Shown here: positions 43,562 to 52,615 of the stretch, in pieces
How the letters are laid out: every line of letters starts with the position of its first letter
How positions within the stretch are numbered: the stretch's first letter is position 1
Source of the DNA: Streptococcus sp. 29887
GTDB lineage: Bacteria > Bacillota > Bacilli > Lactobacillales > Streptococcaceae
Assembly: GCF_032595075.1 (NCBI RefSeq)
Contig: NZ_CP118735.1
Coordinates: 1,082,001-1,146,000 of the forward strand
Reading direction: 5' to 3'
Length of the DNA: 64,000 nucleotides
The notes under the pieces: model-generated
What the model saw: only the letters and a program-made list of their open reading frames with translations
What the model was told of the DNA's origin: nothing
Databases searched by the model: none
Translations under genes and position numbers: made by a program

Positions 43562-43576
43562 GTTACTCTTAAATAA
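43562..43576 (+). other. ICE right attachment site core (rplL 3' end copy)
   Basis: The 15-mer GTTACTCTTAAATAA is the known core of ICESa2603-family insertion and reads V-T-L-K-stop, the end of ribosomal protein L7/L12. Its position right after the integrase and before the rplL terminator marks the ICE-chromosome junction. The other copy must lie beyond the left window edge. Confidence 0.9.
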
Positions 43577-43611
43577 TCGAGTAACTACTCAAGTAGCTTA
43601 AAAACATGATT

Positions 43612-43645
43612 AAACCGCTATTCTTCGGAGTGGCGGTTTTTCTTT
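43612..43645 (+). terminator. Displaced rplL terminator
   Basis: AAACCGC (43612-43618) pairs with GCGGTTT (43633-43639), followed by a T-rich run. It lies 36 nt after the attachment core, and no gene end is near except the rplL remnant, so it is the original rplL terminator now separated from rplL by the ICE. Confidence 0.8.
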
Positions 43646-43751
43646 CTGTTTGAAAAGGGGCAAATAATCCCATTTAACCATAATAAATCATACTATTTTC
43701 CAATCAATTTTAAGTTGGATGGATTTTTTTAATATCTGTCAAGTTTTTTTC

Positions 43752-43779
43752 TTGACACCTGCTTAGAGTGTGTTATAAT
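43752..43779 (+). promoter_or_regulatory. rpsP promoter
   Basis: TTGACA (43752-43757), 16-nt spacer and TATAAT (43774-43779). The gap between the rplL terminator and this promoter holds nothing else recognisable. Confidence 0.85.
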
Positions 43780-43846
43780 AGAACATGTGCTAAATAGCTC
43801 TGCTATTTCACCGAATAAAAAATTAAAGAAAAGAGAACATTTTAAA

Positions 43847-44119
43847 ATGGCAGTAAAAATCCGTTTGACTCGTATGGGTTCTAAAAAGAAACCTTTCTAC
43901 CGTATTAACGTTGCAGACTCACGCGCTCCACGCGATGGTCGTTTCATCGAAACAGTTGGTACTTACAACCCACTTTTGGCTGAAAACTCAGTAACTCTTA
44001 AAGAAGAGCGTGTACTTGAGTGGTTGGCAAAAGGTGCACAACCATCTGATACAGTTCGTAGCCTTCTTTCAAACGCTGGCGTATTGAAGAAATTCCACGA
44101 GCAAAAATTCTCTAAATAA
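43847..44119 (+). CDS. rpsP: 30S ribosomal protein S16
   Basis: 90 residues, full length ([20 protein letters not shown], then [20 protein letters not shown]). The ATG at 43847 is chosen over an in-frame upstream start at 43787 because S16 always begins MAVKIR and the extra part lies in the 5' leader. It is needed for assembly of the 30S subunit. Co-transcribed with khpA, as in other streptococci. Confidence 0.97.
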   Translation: MAVKIRLTRMGSKKKPFYRINVADSRAPRDGRFIETVGTYNPLLAENSVTLKEERVLEWLAKGAQPSDTVRSLLSNAGVLKKFHEQKFSK

Positions 44120-44140
44120 GAACAGTAAGCGAGAACACTT

Positions 44141-44383
44141 ATGGACATGATTGAAAATCTCATTATTGCGATTGTGAAACCTTTGATTTCACAGCCTGAT
44201 AGCTTGACAATTAAAATTGTTGATACACCTGAATTTTTAGAATATCATTTGGATTTGGATAAATCTGATATTGGACGTATCATTGGGAAAAAAGGGCGCA
44301 CAATTTCTGCAATCAGAACGATTGTCTACTCTGTTCCAACAAGTGATAAAAAAGTTCGTTTAGTGATCGACGAGAAAGAATAA
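44141..44383 (+). CDS. khpA: KH-domain RNA-binding protein KhpA
   Basis: 80 residues with the KH signature [18 protein letters not shown]. KhpA forms a complex with KhpB/Jag that binds many small RNAs and mRNAs and affects cell division and elongation in streptococci. Second gene of the rpsP unit, 21 nt after rpsP, with two terminator hairpins downstream. Confidence 0.95.
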   Translation: MDMIENLIIAIVKPLISQPDSLTIKIVDTPEFLEYHLDLDKSDIGRIIGKKGRTISAIRTIVYSVPTSDKKVRLVIDEKE

Positions 44384-44384
44384 T

Positions 44385-44438
44385 AAAAGTCACCGTATGG
44401 TGGCTTTTAACTTAGAAAAAGGGGCCAGGCCCCTTTTT
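44385..44438 (+). terminator. Tandem terminators after khpA
   Basis: First hairpin AAAAGTCACC/GGTGGCTTTT (44385-44408). Second a GC-rich stem AAAAAGGGGC/GCCCCTTTTT (44416-44438). Confidence 0.85.
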
Positions 44439-44487
44439 ATCGTCATTTAGCTTACTCTTGTTATTTCGACGTATGAGAGAGTAGGAA

Positions 44488-44530
44488 AACCCTCAGCCTT
44501 ACTAGATTTATACATCTAGAGTTAGGGGTT
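44488..44530 (+). promoter_or_regulatory. Structured leader of the ABC exporter operon
   Basis: Nested inverted repeats: AACCC (44488-44492) with GGGTT (44526-44530), and CTAGAT (44502-44507) with ATCTAG (44514-44519). Possible attenuator or regulator binding region ahead of the exporter genes. No clear promoter was picked out. Confidence 0.35.
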
Positions 44531-44578
44531 GATATATTTTCTGTCGCTCTGTGAAGCGGCAAATAGAAAGGTGGATTT

Positions 44579-46315
44579 ATGCGATTGATTTGGACCTATT
44601 TGAAACAATATCCCAAGTGGATTGCCTTGGACTTGTTGGGAGCCTTCTTATTTGTAGTGGTAAACCTAGGCCTGCCGACATTTTTGGCAAGAATGATTGA
44701 TCAAGGGATTACACAAAACGATGTTGGGCAGCTTTACTACTGGGCAGGAATGATGGGCTTGATTGTCTTGCTTGGTATTGTTGGACGAGTAACCTTAGCC
44801 TATGCGGCTGGACAGTTGACAACCAATATTGTCAAGGATATTCGGAATGATCTGTACGAAAAAATTCAGGACTATTCTCATCATGAATATGAGCAGATTG
44901 GTGTTTCTTCTCTAGTTGCTCGTATGACCAATGATGCTTTTGTTTTGATGCAGTTTGCGGAGATGGTACTGAAACTGGGAATTATCACACCTTTGATGAT
45001 GGTTGCTTCTGTTTTCATGACCTTGGTAACCAGTCCAAGTCTGGCCTGGACAGTAGCAGTAGCCATGCCTTTTCTGGTTTTTGTTATTTTCTATGTTGCA
45101 ACCAAAACTCGTCCTCTTTCTGAAAAGCAACAGAAACGATTGGACACTATCAACCAATATGTTCGTGAAAATCTTATGGGCTTGCGGGTCATTCGTGCCT
45201 TTACGCGTGAAGAGTTCCAAGAAACTCGTTTTGCAGAGGTCAATGAAGAATATACTGAAACATCCAAAAAACTCTTTAACCTGACTGGTCTGACAGAGCC
45301 ACTCTTTGTCCAGATTATCATTGCCATGATTGTGGCTATTGTCTGGTTTGCCCTGCCTCCTTTGAAAGATGGCAGTTTGCAGATTGGGGATTTGGTAGCC
45401 TTTATCGAATACAGTTTCCATGCCCTATTCTCATTCTTGCTCTTTGCCAACTTGTTTAACATGTATCCACGGATGTCGGTATCGAGCCAACGGATTCAGG
45501 AAGTCTTGGACATGCCTATCTCTATTTCTAAGAATGAAGACGGCATAACTGAAACAGACACTCGTGGCTATTTGGAATTTGAAAATGTGACCTTTGCCTA
45601 CCCTGGTGAAACAGAGTCGCCTGTGCTGCACAATATTTCCTTCAAAGCTAAGCCTGGTGAAACGATTGCCTTTATTGGTTCAACAGGTTCTGGTAAGTCT
45701 TCCTTGGTCAACTTGATTCCGCGTTTCTATGATGTAACTCTAGGACGAATCTTGGTAGACGGGGTGGATGTCAGACGTTACAATCTAAAGGCACTCCGTA
45801 GTAAGATTGGCTTTATTCCGCAGAAAGCTCTGCTATTTACCGGAACCATCGCTGAAAACCTCAAATACGGGAAGCTAGACGCGAGTTTGGCGGAGTTGCA
45901 TGAGGCGGCGGATGTGGCCCAGGCCAAAGATTTTATCGAGAGCAAGGAAGAGCAGTTTGACACCCACTTAGCAGAGGGTGGTAGCAACCTGTCAGGTGGT
46001 CAGAAGCAACGTCTGTCTATTGCCCGAGCTATTGTCAAGCAGCCCGATATTTATATCTTTGATGATTCATTCTCTGCCTTGGATTACAGGACGGATGCCA
46101 TTTTGCGTAGTCGTTTGAAAGAAGTGACGGAGAATGCGACGGTGCTAATTGTGGCCCAACGGGTCGGAACCATTATGGATGCGAACCAGATTATCGTGCT
46201 GAACGAAGGTGAAATCGTTGGTCGCGGTACCCACAATGAATTGATGGAAAGCAATGAGATTTATCGTGAAATTGCTAATTCTCAGCTTAACCGTCAATCT
46301 CTGACAGAAGAATAG
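44579..46315 (+). CDS. Heterodimeric multidrug-type ABC exporter, subunit 1
   Basis: 578 residues: six-helix membrane domain (1-310) and ATPase domain (330-570). Walker A GSTGSGKSS, signature LSGGQKQRL (canonical), Walker B IYIFDDSFSALD, where the catalytic Glu is replaced by Asp. This is the degenerate half of a heterodimer of the LmrCD/BmrCD/PatAB class, which exports drugs or other hydrophobic compounds. AAAGGTGG before the ATG; 8 nt before its partner gene. Some members in streptococci give fluoroquinolone efflux. The substrate here is not known. Confidence 0.9.
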   Translation: MRLIWTYLKQYPKWIALDLLGAFLFVVVNLGLPTFLARMIDQGITQNDVGQLYYWAGMMGLIVLLGIVGRVTLAYAAGQLTTNIVKDIRNDLYEKIQDYSHHEYEQIGVSSLVARMTNDAFVLMQFAEMVLKLGIITPLMMVASVFMTLVTSPSLAWTVAVAMPFLVFVIFYVATKTRPLSEKQQKRLDTINQYVRENLMGLRVIRAFTREEFQETRFAEVNEEYTETSKKLFNLTGLTEPLFVQIIIAMIVAIVWFALPPLKDGSLQIGDLVAFIEYSFHALFSFLLFANLFNMYPRMSVSSQRIQEVLDMPISISKNEDGITETDTRGYLEFENVTFAYPGETESPVLHNISFKAKPGETIAFIGSTGSGKSSLVNLIPRFYDVTLGRILVDGVDVRRYNLKALRSKIGFIPQKALLFTGTIAENLKYGKLDASLAELHEAADVAQAKDFIESKEEQFDTHLAEGGSNLSGGQKQRLSIARAIVKQPDIYIFDDSFSALDYRTDAILRSRLKEVTENATVLIVAQRVGTIMDANQIIVLNEGEIVGRGTHNELMESNEIYREIANSQLNRQSLTEE

Positions 46316-46323
46316 GAGGGATT

Positions 46324-48132
46324 ATGAAGAATAAATCAGTATTTACTCGTGTTTGGGACTATTTGCGTCGTTACCAATCTTCTGTATTTTTAGCCGTTTT
46401 TCTAAAGACCATCAGTGCAGTTATGAATGCCTTAGAACCCTTTGTACTGGGGCTCATCATTACAGAATTGACCAAGAATTTGCTGGATATTGCTAATGGA
46501 GTAGAAGGGGCGGAAATAAATGTTTCCTATATCGCCATCATGCTTGGTCTGTACGCACTCCGTGCCCTCATGTATGAAATCGGCGCCTATGGTTCCAACT
46601 ATTTTATGACAAAAGCAGTGCAGGGTGCGACAAAGGAATTGCGTCAGGATTTAAGCCACAAGATTAACAAAATTCCTGTTTCTTACTTTGATAAGCACCA
46701 GTATGGTGACTTGCTGGGGCGATTTACCAGCGATGTGGAAACTGTTTCGAATGCCTTACAGCAAAGTTTTCTTCAGTTGGTTAATGCTGTATTGACCCTC
46801 TCTCTAGCCATTTTCATGTGTTTCTGGTTGGATGTATCCCTAGCACTTGTAGTCGTAACCTTGGTTCCAGTGACCTATTTTGGTTCTAAGTTTGTCATGG
46901 GCAAATCCCAGCCTTATTTCAAACAGCAGGCGGATGCCCTCGGTCGTTTGAACGGCTTTGTCCAAGAAAATCTGACTGGTTTTAACGTTCTCAAACTTTA
47001 CGGTCGTGAAGAAATTTCTACAGAAGAGTTTCGCCAGATTACCGCAGATTTGCAGGAAGTTGGTTTCAAGGCTAGTTTCATGTCTGGCTTGCTCATGCCT
47101 CTGGTTCATGGCTTGTCAAATATCGCCTATGTCGTCGTTGCCCTGCTTTCTGGTCTGAAAGTACTTGCAGGTACATTGACTGTTGGTAATATGCAGGCCT
47201 TCGTCCAATACGTCTGGCAGATTTCTCAGCCCGTCCAAACCTTGACCCAGTTGGCACCCCAGTTGCAGTCTGCCAAATCCTCCCTTGAACGCATCTTTTC
47301 AGTCCTAGATGAGCTTGATGAAGAAGACGCCAATGCGCTAGAGTTGACAGAAAGTCTGACTGGACAAGTCAGCTTTGAACAGGTCGAATTTGGCTATTCA
47401 GAAGACAAGCCACTCATCCGTAACTTTAATCTTGATGTTCAACCAGGTGAAATGGTGGCCATCGTTGGACCAACAGGGGCTGGTAAGACAACCCTTATCA
47501 ATCTTCTCATGCGTTTCTACGATGTGACATCAGGTTCTATCAAAGTGGATGGTCAGGACATTCGAAATATTTCGCGTCAATCCTACCGTAGTCAATTTGG
47601 TATGGTCTTACAAGATGCTTGGCTCTATGAAGGAACCATCAAGGAAAACCTGCGTTTTGGACGTCTGGATGCGACAGATGAGGAAATTGTGGAAGCTGCC
47701 AAAGCTGCCAACGTTGACCACTTTATCCGTACCCTGCCTGGCGGTTATAATATGGAAATGAACCAGGAATCCAGCAATATCTCCCAAGGTCAGAAACAGC
47801 TTTTGACCATTGCGCGTGCCTTGTTGGCGGATCCTGCTATTCTGATCCTTGACGAAGCGACTTCTTCAGTCGATACCCGTTTGGAACTTTTGATTCAAAA
47901 GGCCATGAAACGATTGATGAAGGGGCGGACAAGTTTTGTCATTGCCCACCGTCTATCAACTATTCAAGAAGCTGATAAGATTTTGGTCTTGAAAGATGGA
48001 CAGATCACCGAACAAGGTAATCATGACAGCCTTTTGGCGGACAAGGGGTTCTATTATAATCTATACCAAAGTCAGTTTAGTCAATCTAATACTCTTCGAA
48101 AATCAAAAGCAGACGTTGTTGACTTGATTTGA
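46324..48132 (+). CDS. Heterodimeric multidrug-type ABC exporter, subunit 2
   Basis: 602 residues: membrane domain (1-330) and ATPase (350-590). Walker A GPTGAGKTT, Walker B ILILDEATSSVD with the catalytic Glu, but a non-standard signature ISQGQKQLL. This complements subunit 1, so one complete ATP site forms at the interface. The last 14 or so residues (NTLRKSKADVVDLI) are encoded by the start of a BOX-like repeat that has replaced the original end of the gene. AGGAGG before the ATG. Confidence 0.9.
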   Translation: MKNKSVFTRVWDYLRRYQSSVFLAVFLKTISAVMNALEPFVLGLIITELTKNLLDIANGVEGAEINVSYIAIMLGLYALRALMYEIGAYGSNYFMTKAVQGATKELRQDLSHKINKIPVSYFDKHQYGDLLGRFTSDVETVSNALQQSFLQLVNAVLTLSLAIFMCFWLDVSLALVVVTLVPVTYFGSKFVMGKSQPYFKQQADALGRLNGFVQENLTGFNVLKLYGREEISTEEFRQITADLQEVGFKASFMSGLLMPLVHGLSNIAYVVVALLSGLKVLAGTLTVGNMQAFVQYVWQISQPVQTLTQLAPQLQSAKSSLERIFSVLDELDEEDANALELTESLTGQVSFEQVEFGYSEDKPLIRNFNLDVQPGEMVAIVGPTGAGKTTLINLLMRFYDVTSGSIKVDGQDIRNISRQSYRSQFGMVLQDAWLYEGTIKENLRFGRLDATDEEIVEAAKAANVDHFIRTLPGGYNMEMNQESSNISQGQKQLLTIARALLADPAILILDEATSSVDTRLELLIQKAMKRLMKGRTSFVIAHRLSTIQEADKILVLKDGQITEQGNHDSLLADKGFYYNLYQSQFSQSNTLRKSKADVVDLI

Positions 48133-48303
48133 TTTGATGAGTGAAAAGATCCTGTGGATTTTTTCAGCCTACTACCTGAAGACGCGAAAGTAGTAGGGGG
48201 ACTATCTGCTCTTGGAGAAGCGAACTTTGTTCGCTCTATTTCCAACCTCCAAAGGCTCCCCAAACCTTTGGAGCTAGCCTGATTTTGATTTTCATTGAGT
48301 ATA
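48087..48303 (-). repeat. BOX-like intergenic repeat
   Basis: Read on the minus strand it starts with TATACTCAATGAAAATC (boxA-like), contains a middle part with GCGAACAAAGTTCGC and CCAAAGG/CCTTTGG inverted repeats (boxB-like), and ends GATTTTCGAAGAGTATTA (boxC-like). These ends match streptococcal BOX elements as I recall them. It covers the 3' end of the exporter gene and the gap to the deacetylase gene. Confidence 0.75.
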
Positions 48304-48312
48304 CATAAAATG

Positions 48313-48344
48313 AACTCCCTTGTCAGTGAAGACAGGGGAGTTTT
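48313..48344. terminator. Bidirectional terminator between exporter and deacetylase genes
   Basis: AACTCCCTTGTC (48313-48324) pairs with GACAGGGGAGTT (48331-48342), one wobble, with short A and T tracts on the two sides. It lies between converging genes. Confidence 0.8.
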
Positions 48345-48348
48345 GAAC

Positions 48349-49287
48349 TTAATAGGCGATTTCAGCTAGTAGATTTTCTGCTGTAGTAGTTGGTAGAATT
48401 CGAACACGATTGAGGGTCAGTAGCCCATCACTTGCTGAAGCTAAGCCATTGTTAGTTGTCACGCCAAGTTTATAGCCGGCCTGCTCCGTCAAGGCAACGG
48501 TATCTGCTGAGTAGCGACCACCTGGATAGGCAATGGCGATGGTTTCTTGATTTAATTGGCTATCTAGATAGGCCTTGGATGCAGTTAGTTCTTCTGTTTG
48601 CGTTTCAATTGTACTGTATTCCAGGTCAGGATGGTTGACTGTGTGGCCTTGGAAGGACAGACCAGCAGCCTGCATTTCCTTGATTTGTTCAATGGTTAGG
48701 TGTCCAGCCTGTTCATATTCCGTAAAACCTGTAATGACATTGTTGGTTGCTTTCATTTGATACTGCTTGAGCAGAGGGTAGGCATGGCTATAAAAATCCC
48801 ATAGGCTATCATCAAAGGTCAGCCAGACCACTTTTTTCCCAGCTGGTAGGACGTTTTCAGTGAGCACCTTATAGGCCTCTTCAGGTGAAAGTGTGTAATA
48901 ACCTGCCTCTTGTAAGGCTTTGAGGTGACTTTCAAATGTTACTGGATCTACTATCAAATTTGCATTGGCTTCTTCCTCAGGCGCCATGACATGAATGGCA
49001 TGGTACATGAGAATAGGCAGTTTGACAGGTTCAGACTGAACTTCCCAAGTAATAGCAGTTGAGCTAGAAGTGTTGGATGTTGTAGTAGCTGTAGTTTCTT
49101 TTATCTGCGTGCTAGAGGAATAAGTACTAGCTTGTTTTACAGTCATTTGTTGTGTGACTTGAAAGATGAGGAAGCCAAGTATGGTAAACAAAACAATTAG
49201 GGGGAGTAGGTCTAAGAAATGCTCAATTCTAGTCCTTCTTTTTCGCTTTTGTTTTCTATTCAGAGTATTCAGTCTGGAATGTTTCAT
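48349..49287 (-). CDS. Membrane-anchored polysaccharide deacetylase
   Basis: 312 residues. Basic N-terminus with one membrane segment (FLDLLPLIVLFTILGFLIFQ), a Ser/Thr-rich linker, then a NodB-homology deacetylase domain (about 95-312). Metal and catalytic motifs: WLTFDDS (DD) and QGHTVNHPDL (HxxxHP), plus AIAYPGGRY. Faces the outside of the cell and removes acetyl groups from a wall or surface polysaccharide. It is shorter than typical streptococcal peptidoglycan deacetylase PgdA, so its substrate may differ. Monocistronic, with a terminator on its 3' side. Confidence 0.87.
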   Translation of the reverse strand: MKHSRLNTLNRKQKRKRRTRIEHFLDLLPLIVLFTILGFLIFQVTQQMTVKQASTYSSSTQIKETTATTTSNTSSSTAITWEVQSEPVKLPILMYHAIHVMAPEEEANANLIVDPVTFESHLKALQEAGYYTLSPEEAYKVLTENVLPAGKKVVWLTFDDSLWDFYSHAYPLLKQYQMKATNNVITGFTEYEQAGHLTIEQIKEMQAAGLSFQGHTVNHPDLEYSTIETQTEELTASKAYLDSQLNQETIAIAYPGGRYSADTVALTEQAGYKLGVTTNNGLASASDGLLTLNRVRILPTTTAENLLAEIAY

Positions 49288-49334
49288 GAGAAATTCTCCC
49301 TATAAATATGTATATAACAATTATATCAAATTTT

Positions 49335-49364
49335 TTGCCAAATGGTTAGCCAATTTGATATAAT
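49335..49364 (+). promoter_or_regulatory. hom-thrB promoter
   Basis: TTGCCA (49335-49340), 18-nt spacer and TATAAT (49359-49364), then AAAGGAGA (49381-49388) before the ATG at 49393. Confidence 0.75.
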
Positions 49365-49392
49365 GGGAGAAATACTTTCTAAAGGAGATCAC

Positions 49393-50679
49393 ATGGTAGT
49401 TAAGATTGGATTATTAGGTTTTGGTACAGTTGCAAGTGGCGTGCCGTTTTTATTAGCTGAGAATACAGAAAAGATTGAAAAGGCAGCGCAGGACAGTATC
49501 GAGGTTGCAAAAGTTCTTGTCAAAGATGATGCAGAGAAAGAACGCTTGTTGGCTGCGGGACATAACTATAATTTTGTGACAAATATTGACGAGATTTTAG
49601 CTGATGAAGACATTGCCATCGTCGTTGAATTGATGGGACGTATCGAACCAGCCAAAACCTTTATCACACGCGCCTTGGAAGCAGGTAAACATATTGTTAC
49701 AGCGAACAAGGATTTGTTGGCGGTTCATGGTAGCGAATTACGTGCCTTGGCTGAAGAAAAGGGGTTGGCACTTTATTATGAGGCTGCTGTAGCGGGCGGT
49801 ATTCCAATCTTGCGTACCTTGGTTAACTCATTGGCTGCTGACAAGGTCACTCGTATCCTCGGTGTATTGAATGGTACATCAAACTTCATGTTGACCAAGA
49901 TGGTGGATGAAGGTTGGACCTACGAAAAAGCTCTTCAAACAGCTCAGGAACTTGGTTATGCAGAATCAGACCCAACCAATGACGTTGAGGGAATTGATGC
50001 AGCCTACAAGGCAGTTATCCTCAGTCAATTTGCCTTTGGTATGACAGTTGATTTTGACCATGTAGCTCACAAAGGGATTTCCAACATTACGCCAGAAGAT
50101 GTGGCAGTGGCGCAAGAATTGGGCTATGTCATCAAACTAGTGGGAGATATTCAAGAAACCACCACAGGTATTTCTGCCGAGGTATCCCCAACATTCCTAC
50201 CGAAAAATCATCCACTGGCTAGCGTAAATGGTGTGATGAACGCTGTTTTTGTGGAATCAATCGGTATCGGCCAATCTATGTACTATGGACCAGGTGCAGG
50301 TCAAAAGCCGACTGCAACAAGTGTTACAGCAGATATTATTCGTATCGTTCGTCGTTTGAAAGACAAAACTATCGGCAAAGCCTTTAACGAATACAGCCGT
50401 CCGCTTCAATTAGCTGCTCCAAGCGATGTTAAAAGTGAGTACTATTTCTCAATTGTTGCACCAGATAAGAATGGAAAAATGCTTCGTTTGGCAGAGATTT
50501 TCAATTCTGAGGAGATTTCCTTTAAGCAAATTCTGCAACAAGCTGCCAATGGTGAAACTGCTCGCTTGGTCATTGTAACTCATGAAATGAGCAAGACACA
50601 ATTAGAAAATGTGACTGCTAAATTGGCTCAAGAATCAGACTTTACAGTCTTAAATACATTTAAGGTGTTGGGAGAATAA
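49393..50679 (+). CDS. hom: Homoserine dehydrogenase
   Basis: 428 residues from the ATG at 49393 (AAAGGAGA upstream; an in-frame GTG-type start at 49342 would precede the promoter -10). NAD(P)-binding [12 protein letters not shown], catalytic region with [11 protein letters not shown] and [15 protein letters not shown], and a C-terminal ACT domain ([18 protein letters not shown]). Reduces aspartate semialdehyde to homoserine for threonine and methionine synthesis. Three bases before thrB. The ACT domain suggests feedback control by threonine. Confidence 0.97.
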   Translation: MVVKIGLLGFGTVASGVPFLLAENTEKIEKAAQDSIEVAKVLVKDDAEKERLLAAGHNYNFVTNIDEILADEDIAIVVELMGRIEPAKTFITRALEAGKHIVTANKDLLAVHGSELRALAEEKGLALYYEAAVAGGIPILRTLVNSLAADKVTRILGVLNGTSNFMLTKMVDEGWTYEKALQTAQELGYAESDPTNDVEGIDAAYKAVILSQFAFGMTVDFDHVAHKGISNITPEDVAVAQELGYVIKLVGDIQETTTGISAEVSPTFLPKNHPLASVNGVMNAVFVESIGIGQSMYYGPGAGQKPTATSVTADIIRIVRRLKDKTIGKAFNEYSRPLQLAAPSDVKSEYYFSIVAPDKNGKMLRLAEIFNSEEISFKQILQQAANGETARLVIVTHEMSKTQLENVTAKLAQESDFTVLNTFKVLGE

Positions 50680-50682
50680 GGT

Positions 50683-51543
50683 ATGAAAATTATTATCCCT
50701 GCAACATCTGCCAATATCGGACCAGGATTTGATTCAGTTGGTGTTGCCCTTTCAAAATACTTGACTATTGAAGTTTTAGAGCAGACGGATGAGTGGGTTA
50801 TTGAGCACAATCTAGACCATGTGCCGTCAGATAAGAACAATCTCCTTATCAAAACTGCTTTGAAGGTAGCTAAAAACCTCCAGCCTCATCGGATTAAAAT
50901 GTTTAGTGATATTCCTTTAGCGCGTGGGTTGGGCTCTTCGAGTTCAGTTATTGTAGCAGGTATTGAGTTGGGCAACCAACTGGCTGGTTTGAACATGACT
51001 GCAGATGAAAAATTGCTTAAGGCAACTGAAATTGAAGGGCATCCTGATAATGTGGCTCCTGCGATTTACGGTAATCTGGTTATTGCTAGTTATGTCAATA
51101 AGAAGGTCCAGGCTGTAGTAACAGAGTTTCCGGAGGCAAGTTTTGTTGCCTTCATTCCAAACTACCCATTGCGCACAGTTGAAAGTCGTGGGGTTCTACC
51201 TTCGCAAATGGGCTACAAAAAAGCTGTTGCTGCTAGCGCCATTTCTAATGTGGCTGTTGCTAGTTTGATGGCTGGTGATTTGGAGAAGGCTGGTAAGGCC
51301 ATTCAGTCAGATATGTTCCACGAACCCTTCCGTCAATTGTTGGTCAAAGAATTTTGTCCAATCAAGCAAACAGCACAAGAACTGGGAGCCTACGCAACCT
51401 ATCTATCAGGTGCAGGACCAACTGTCATGGTTTTGACTTCAAAGGATAAGGAAGCTGCCCTTGTAACAGCCCTTGAGCAATTAGACTTGGATGGAACGGT
51501 TCATCCGCTTCAGGTGGATACAAAGGGTATTCAAGTGATATAA
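50683..51543 (+). CDS. thrB: Homoserine kinase
   Basis: 286 residues. GHMP kinase with the ATP loop [15 protein letters not shown] and the N-terminal [15 protein letters not shown]. Phosphorylates homoserine, the second step from the product of hom towards threonine. Co-transcribed with hom and followed by a terminator (51547-51571). Confidence 0.97.
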   Translation: MKIIIPATSANIGPGFDSVGVALSKYLTIEVLEQTDEWVIEHNLDHVPSDKNNLLIKTALKVAKNLQPHRIKMFSDIPLARGLGSSSSVIVAGIELGNQLAGLNMTADEKLLKATEIEGHPDNVAPAIYGNLVIASYVNKKVQAVVTEFPEASFVAFIPNYPLRTVESRGVLPSQMGYKKAVAASAISNVAVASLMAGDLEKAGKAIQSDMFHEPFRQLLVKEFCPIKQTAQELGAYATYLSGAGPTVMVLTSKDKEAALVTALEQLDLDGTVHPLQVDTKGIQVI

Positions 51544-51546
51544 TAT

Positions 51547-51571
51547 TCAGCTCCAAGAGAGCTGATTTTTT
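51547..51571 (+). terminator. Terminator after thrB
   Basis: TCAGCTC/GAGCTGA hairpin with a short loop and a run of seven T. Confidence 0.9.
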
Positions 51572-51625
51572 TGTAAAAAATTCTGACCAGAAACTGGATT
51601 TATATTCGTTTTTTGAGCTGTTTTT

Positions 51626-51634
51626 TGGTATAAT
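51626..51634 (+). promoter_or_regulatory. murB-pot operon promoter
   Basis: Extended -10 TGGTATAAT; no clear -35 box. It lies 32 nt before the murB start. Confidence 0.65.
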
Positions 51635-51666
51635 ATGACCTGTATATTTTAAATTGAAATGAGAAG

Positions 51667-52578
51667 ATGATGAAAGATAAAATTAGGCTTGAGTTGGATG
51701 GAATTGACATCCGCTTCGATGAACCATTAAAAGAATATACCTACACAAAAGTTGGGGGGGCTGTTGATTACCTAGCATTTCCTCGTAACCGCTATGAAAT
51801 TGTCCGTATTGTCGAGTTTGCCAAGCGAGAAAATATTCCCTGGCAGGTACTGGGCAATTCAAGTAATATCATCGTTCGTGATGGTGGTATTCGTGGGTTT
51901 GTAATCCGTATGGATAAACTCAATTCTGTCACTGTTTCAGGCTACACGATTGAAGCAGAAGCAGGGGCTAATTTGATTGAAACGACTAAGGTTGCCCTCT
52001 TCCATTCCTTGACAGGATTTGAATTTGCCTGTGGTATTCCTGGTAGTGTAGGTGGAGCAGTTTATATGAACGCTGGTGCCTACGGTGGAGAAATTGCTCA
52101 TATTCTGGTTTCTGCTCAGATTTTGACACCTGCAGGTTATGTAGAAACCTTGGATAACCGTGAGTTGCGTTTTGGCTATCGCTCGTCAATTTTACAAGAG
52201 AATGGAGCCATTGTTTTATCTGCTAAATTTGCCCTAAAACCTGGTAATCACCCTGTAATTCAAAATGAAATGGCTCGTTTGACCCATTTGCGTGAGTTGA
52301 AACAGCCATTGGAATACCCATCATGTGGCTCAGTCTTTAAACGCCCTCCTGGTCATTTTGCAGGTCAGTTAATCATGGAGGCTGGCTTGAAAGGCTACCG
52401 TATTGGCGGTGTTGAAGTATCTGAAAAACATGCTGGTTTTATGGTCAATGTTGCTAATGGTACAGCGATGGACTATGAACATTTGATTGCCCATGTGATT
52501 GAAGTTGTTGAAAAATCTTCAGGCGTTACGCTGGAGAGAGAAGTGCGTATTATCGGCGACCCAGCTGATAAACTCTAG
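51667..52578 (+). CDS. murB: UDP-N-acetylenolpyruvoylglucosamine reductase
   Basis: 303 residues, type II MurB. FAD-binding [33 protein letters not shown], and the catalytic Ser in [11 protein letters not shown]. It makes UDP-MurNAc for peptidoglycan. First gene of the conserved streptococcal murB-potABCD operon. Starts at 51667 or the next codon. Confidence 0.97.
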   Translation: MMKDKIRLELDGIDIRFDEPLKEYTYTKVGGAVDYLAFPRNRYEIVRIVEFAKRENIPWQVLGNSSNIIVRDGGIRGFVIRMDKLNSVTVSGYTIEAEAGANLIETTKVALFHSLTGFEFACGIPGSVGGAVYMNAGAYGGEIAHILVSAQILTPAGYVETLDNRELRFGYRSSILQENGAIVLSAKFALKPGNHPVIQNEMARLTHLRELKQPLEYPSCGSVFKRPPGHFAGQLIMEAGLKGYRIGGVEVSEKHAGFMVNVANGTAMDYEHLIAHVIEVVEKSSGVTLEREVRIIGDPADKL

Positions 52579-52615
52579 CCATCTGGCTCTGTTAAAAAGA
52601 AGGAATTTATGAGAA

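Larger units (their letters stand above)
1..43576. mobile_element. Integrative conjugative element, ICESa2603/Tn5252-like family (right part)
   Basis: Contents are typical of an ICE: CHAP lytic protein, CD1107/DUF4315 proteins, SNF2-methylase giant, SSB, MOBP-type relaxase with MobC, sigma-like factor, DUF3173 excisionase and tyrosine integrase. The right boundary is the 15-bp core at 43562-43576, which matches the 3' end of rplL, the known attachment site of this family. Beyond it lie the rplL terminator and chromosomal rpsP. The left end and the type IV secretion core genes are outside the window. Cargo: restriction-modification and nucleases, SOS mutagenesis genes, and a 16-kb transport block. 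Confidence 0.93.

Noticed and set aside
44912..45462. Minus-strand open frames of 120-170 codons inside the ABC exporter gene
   Set aside because: Typical shadows of a strongly coding strand, with unusual composition (rich in Asn, His, Gln) and no start signals.
44579..48132. Naming the exporter genes satA/satB
   Set aside because: The MarR-type satR gene expected upstream is absent here (khpA precedes), so only the heterodimeric exporter class is claimed.
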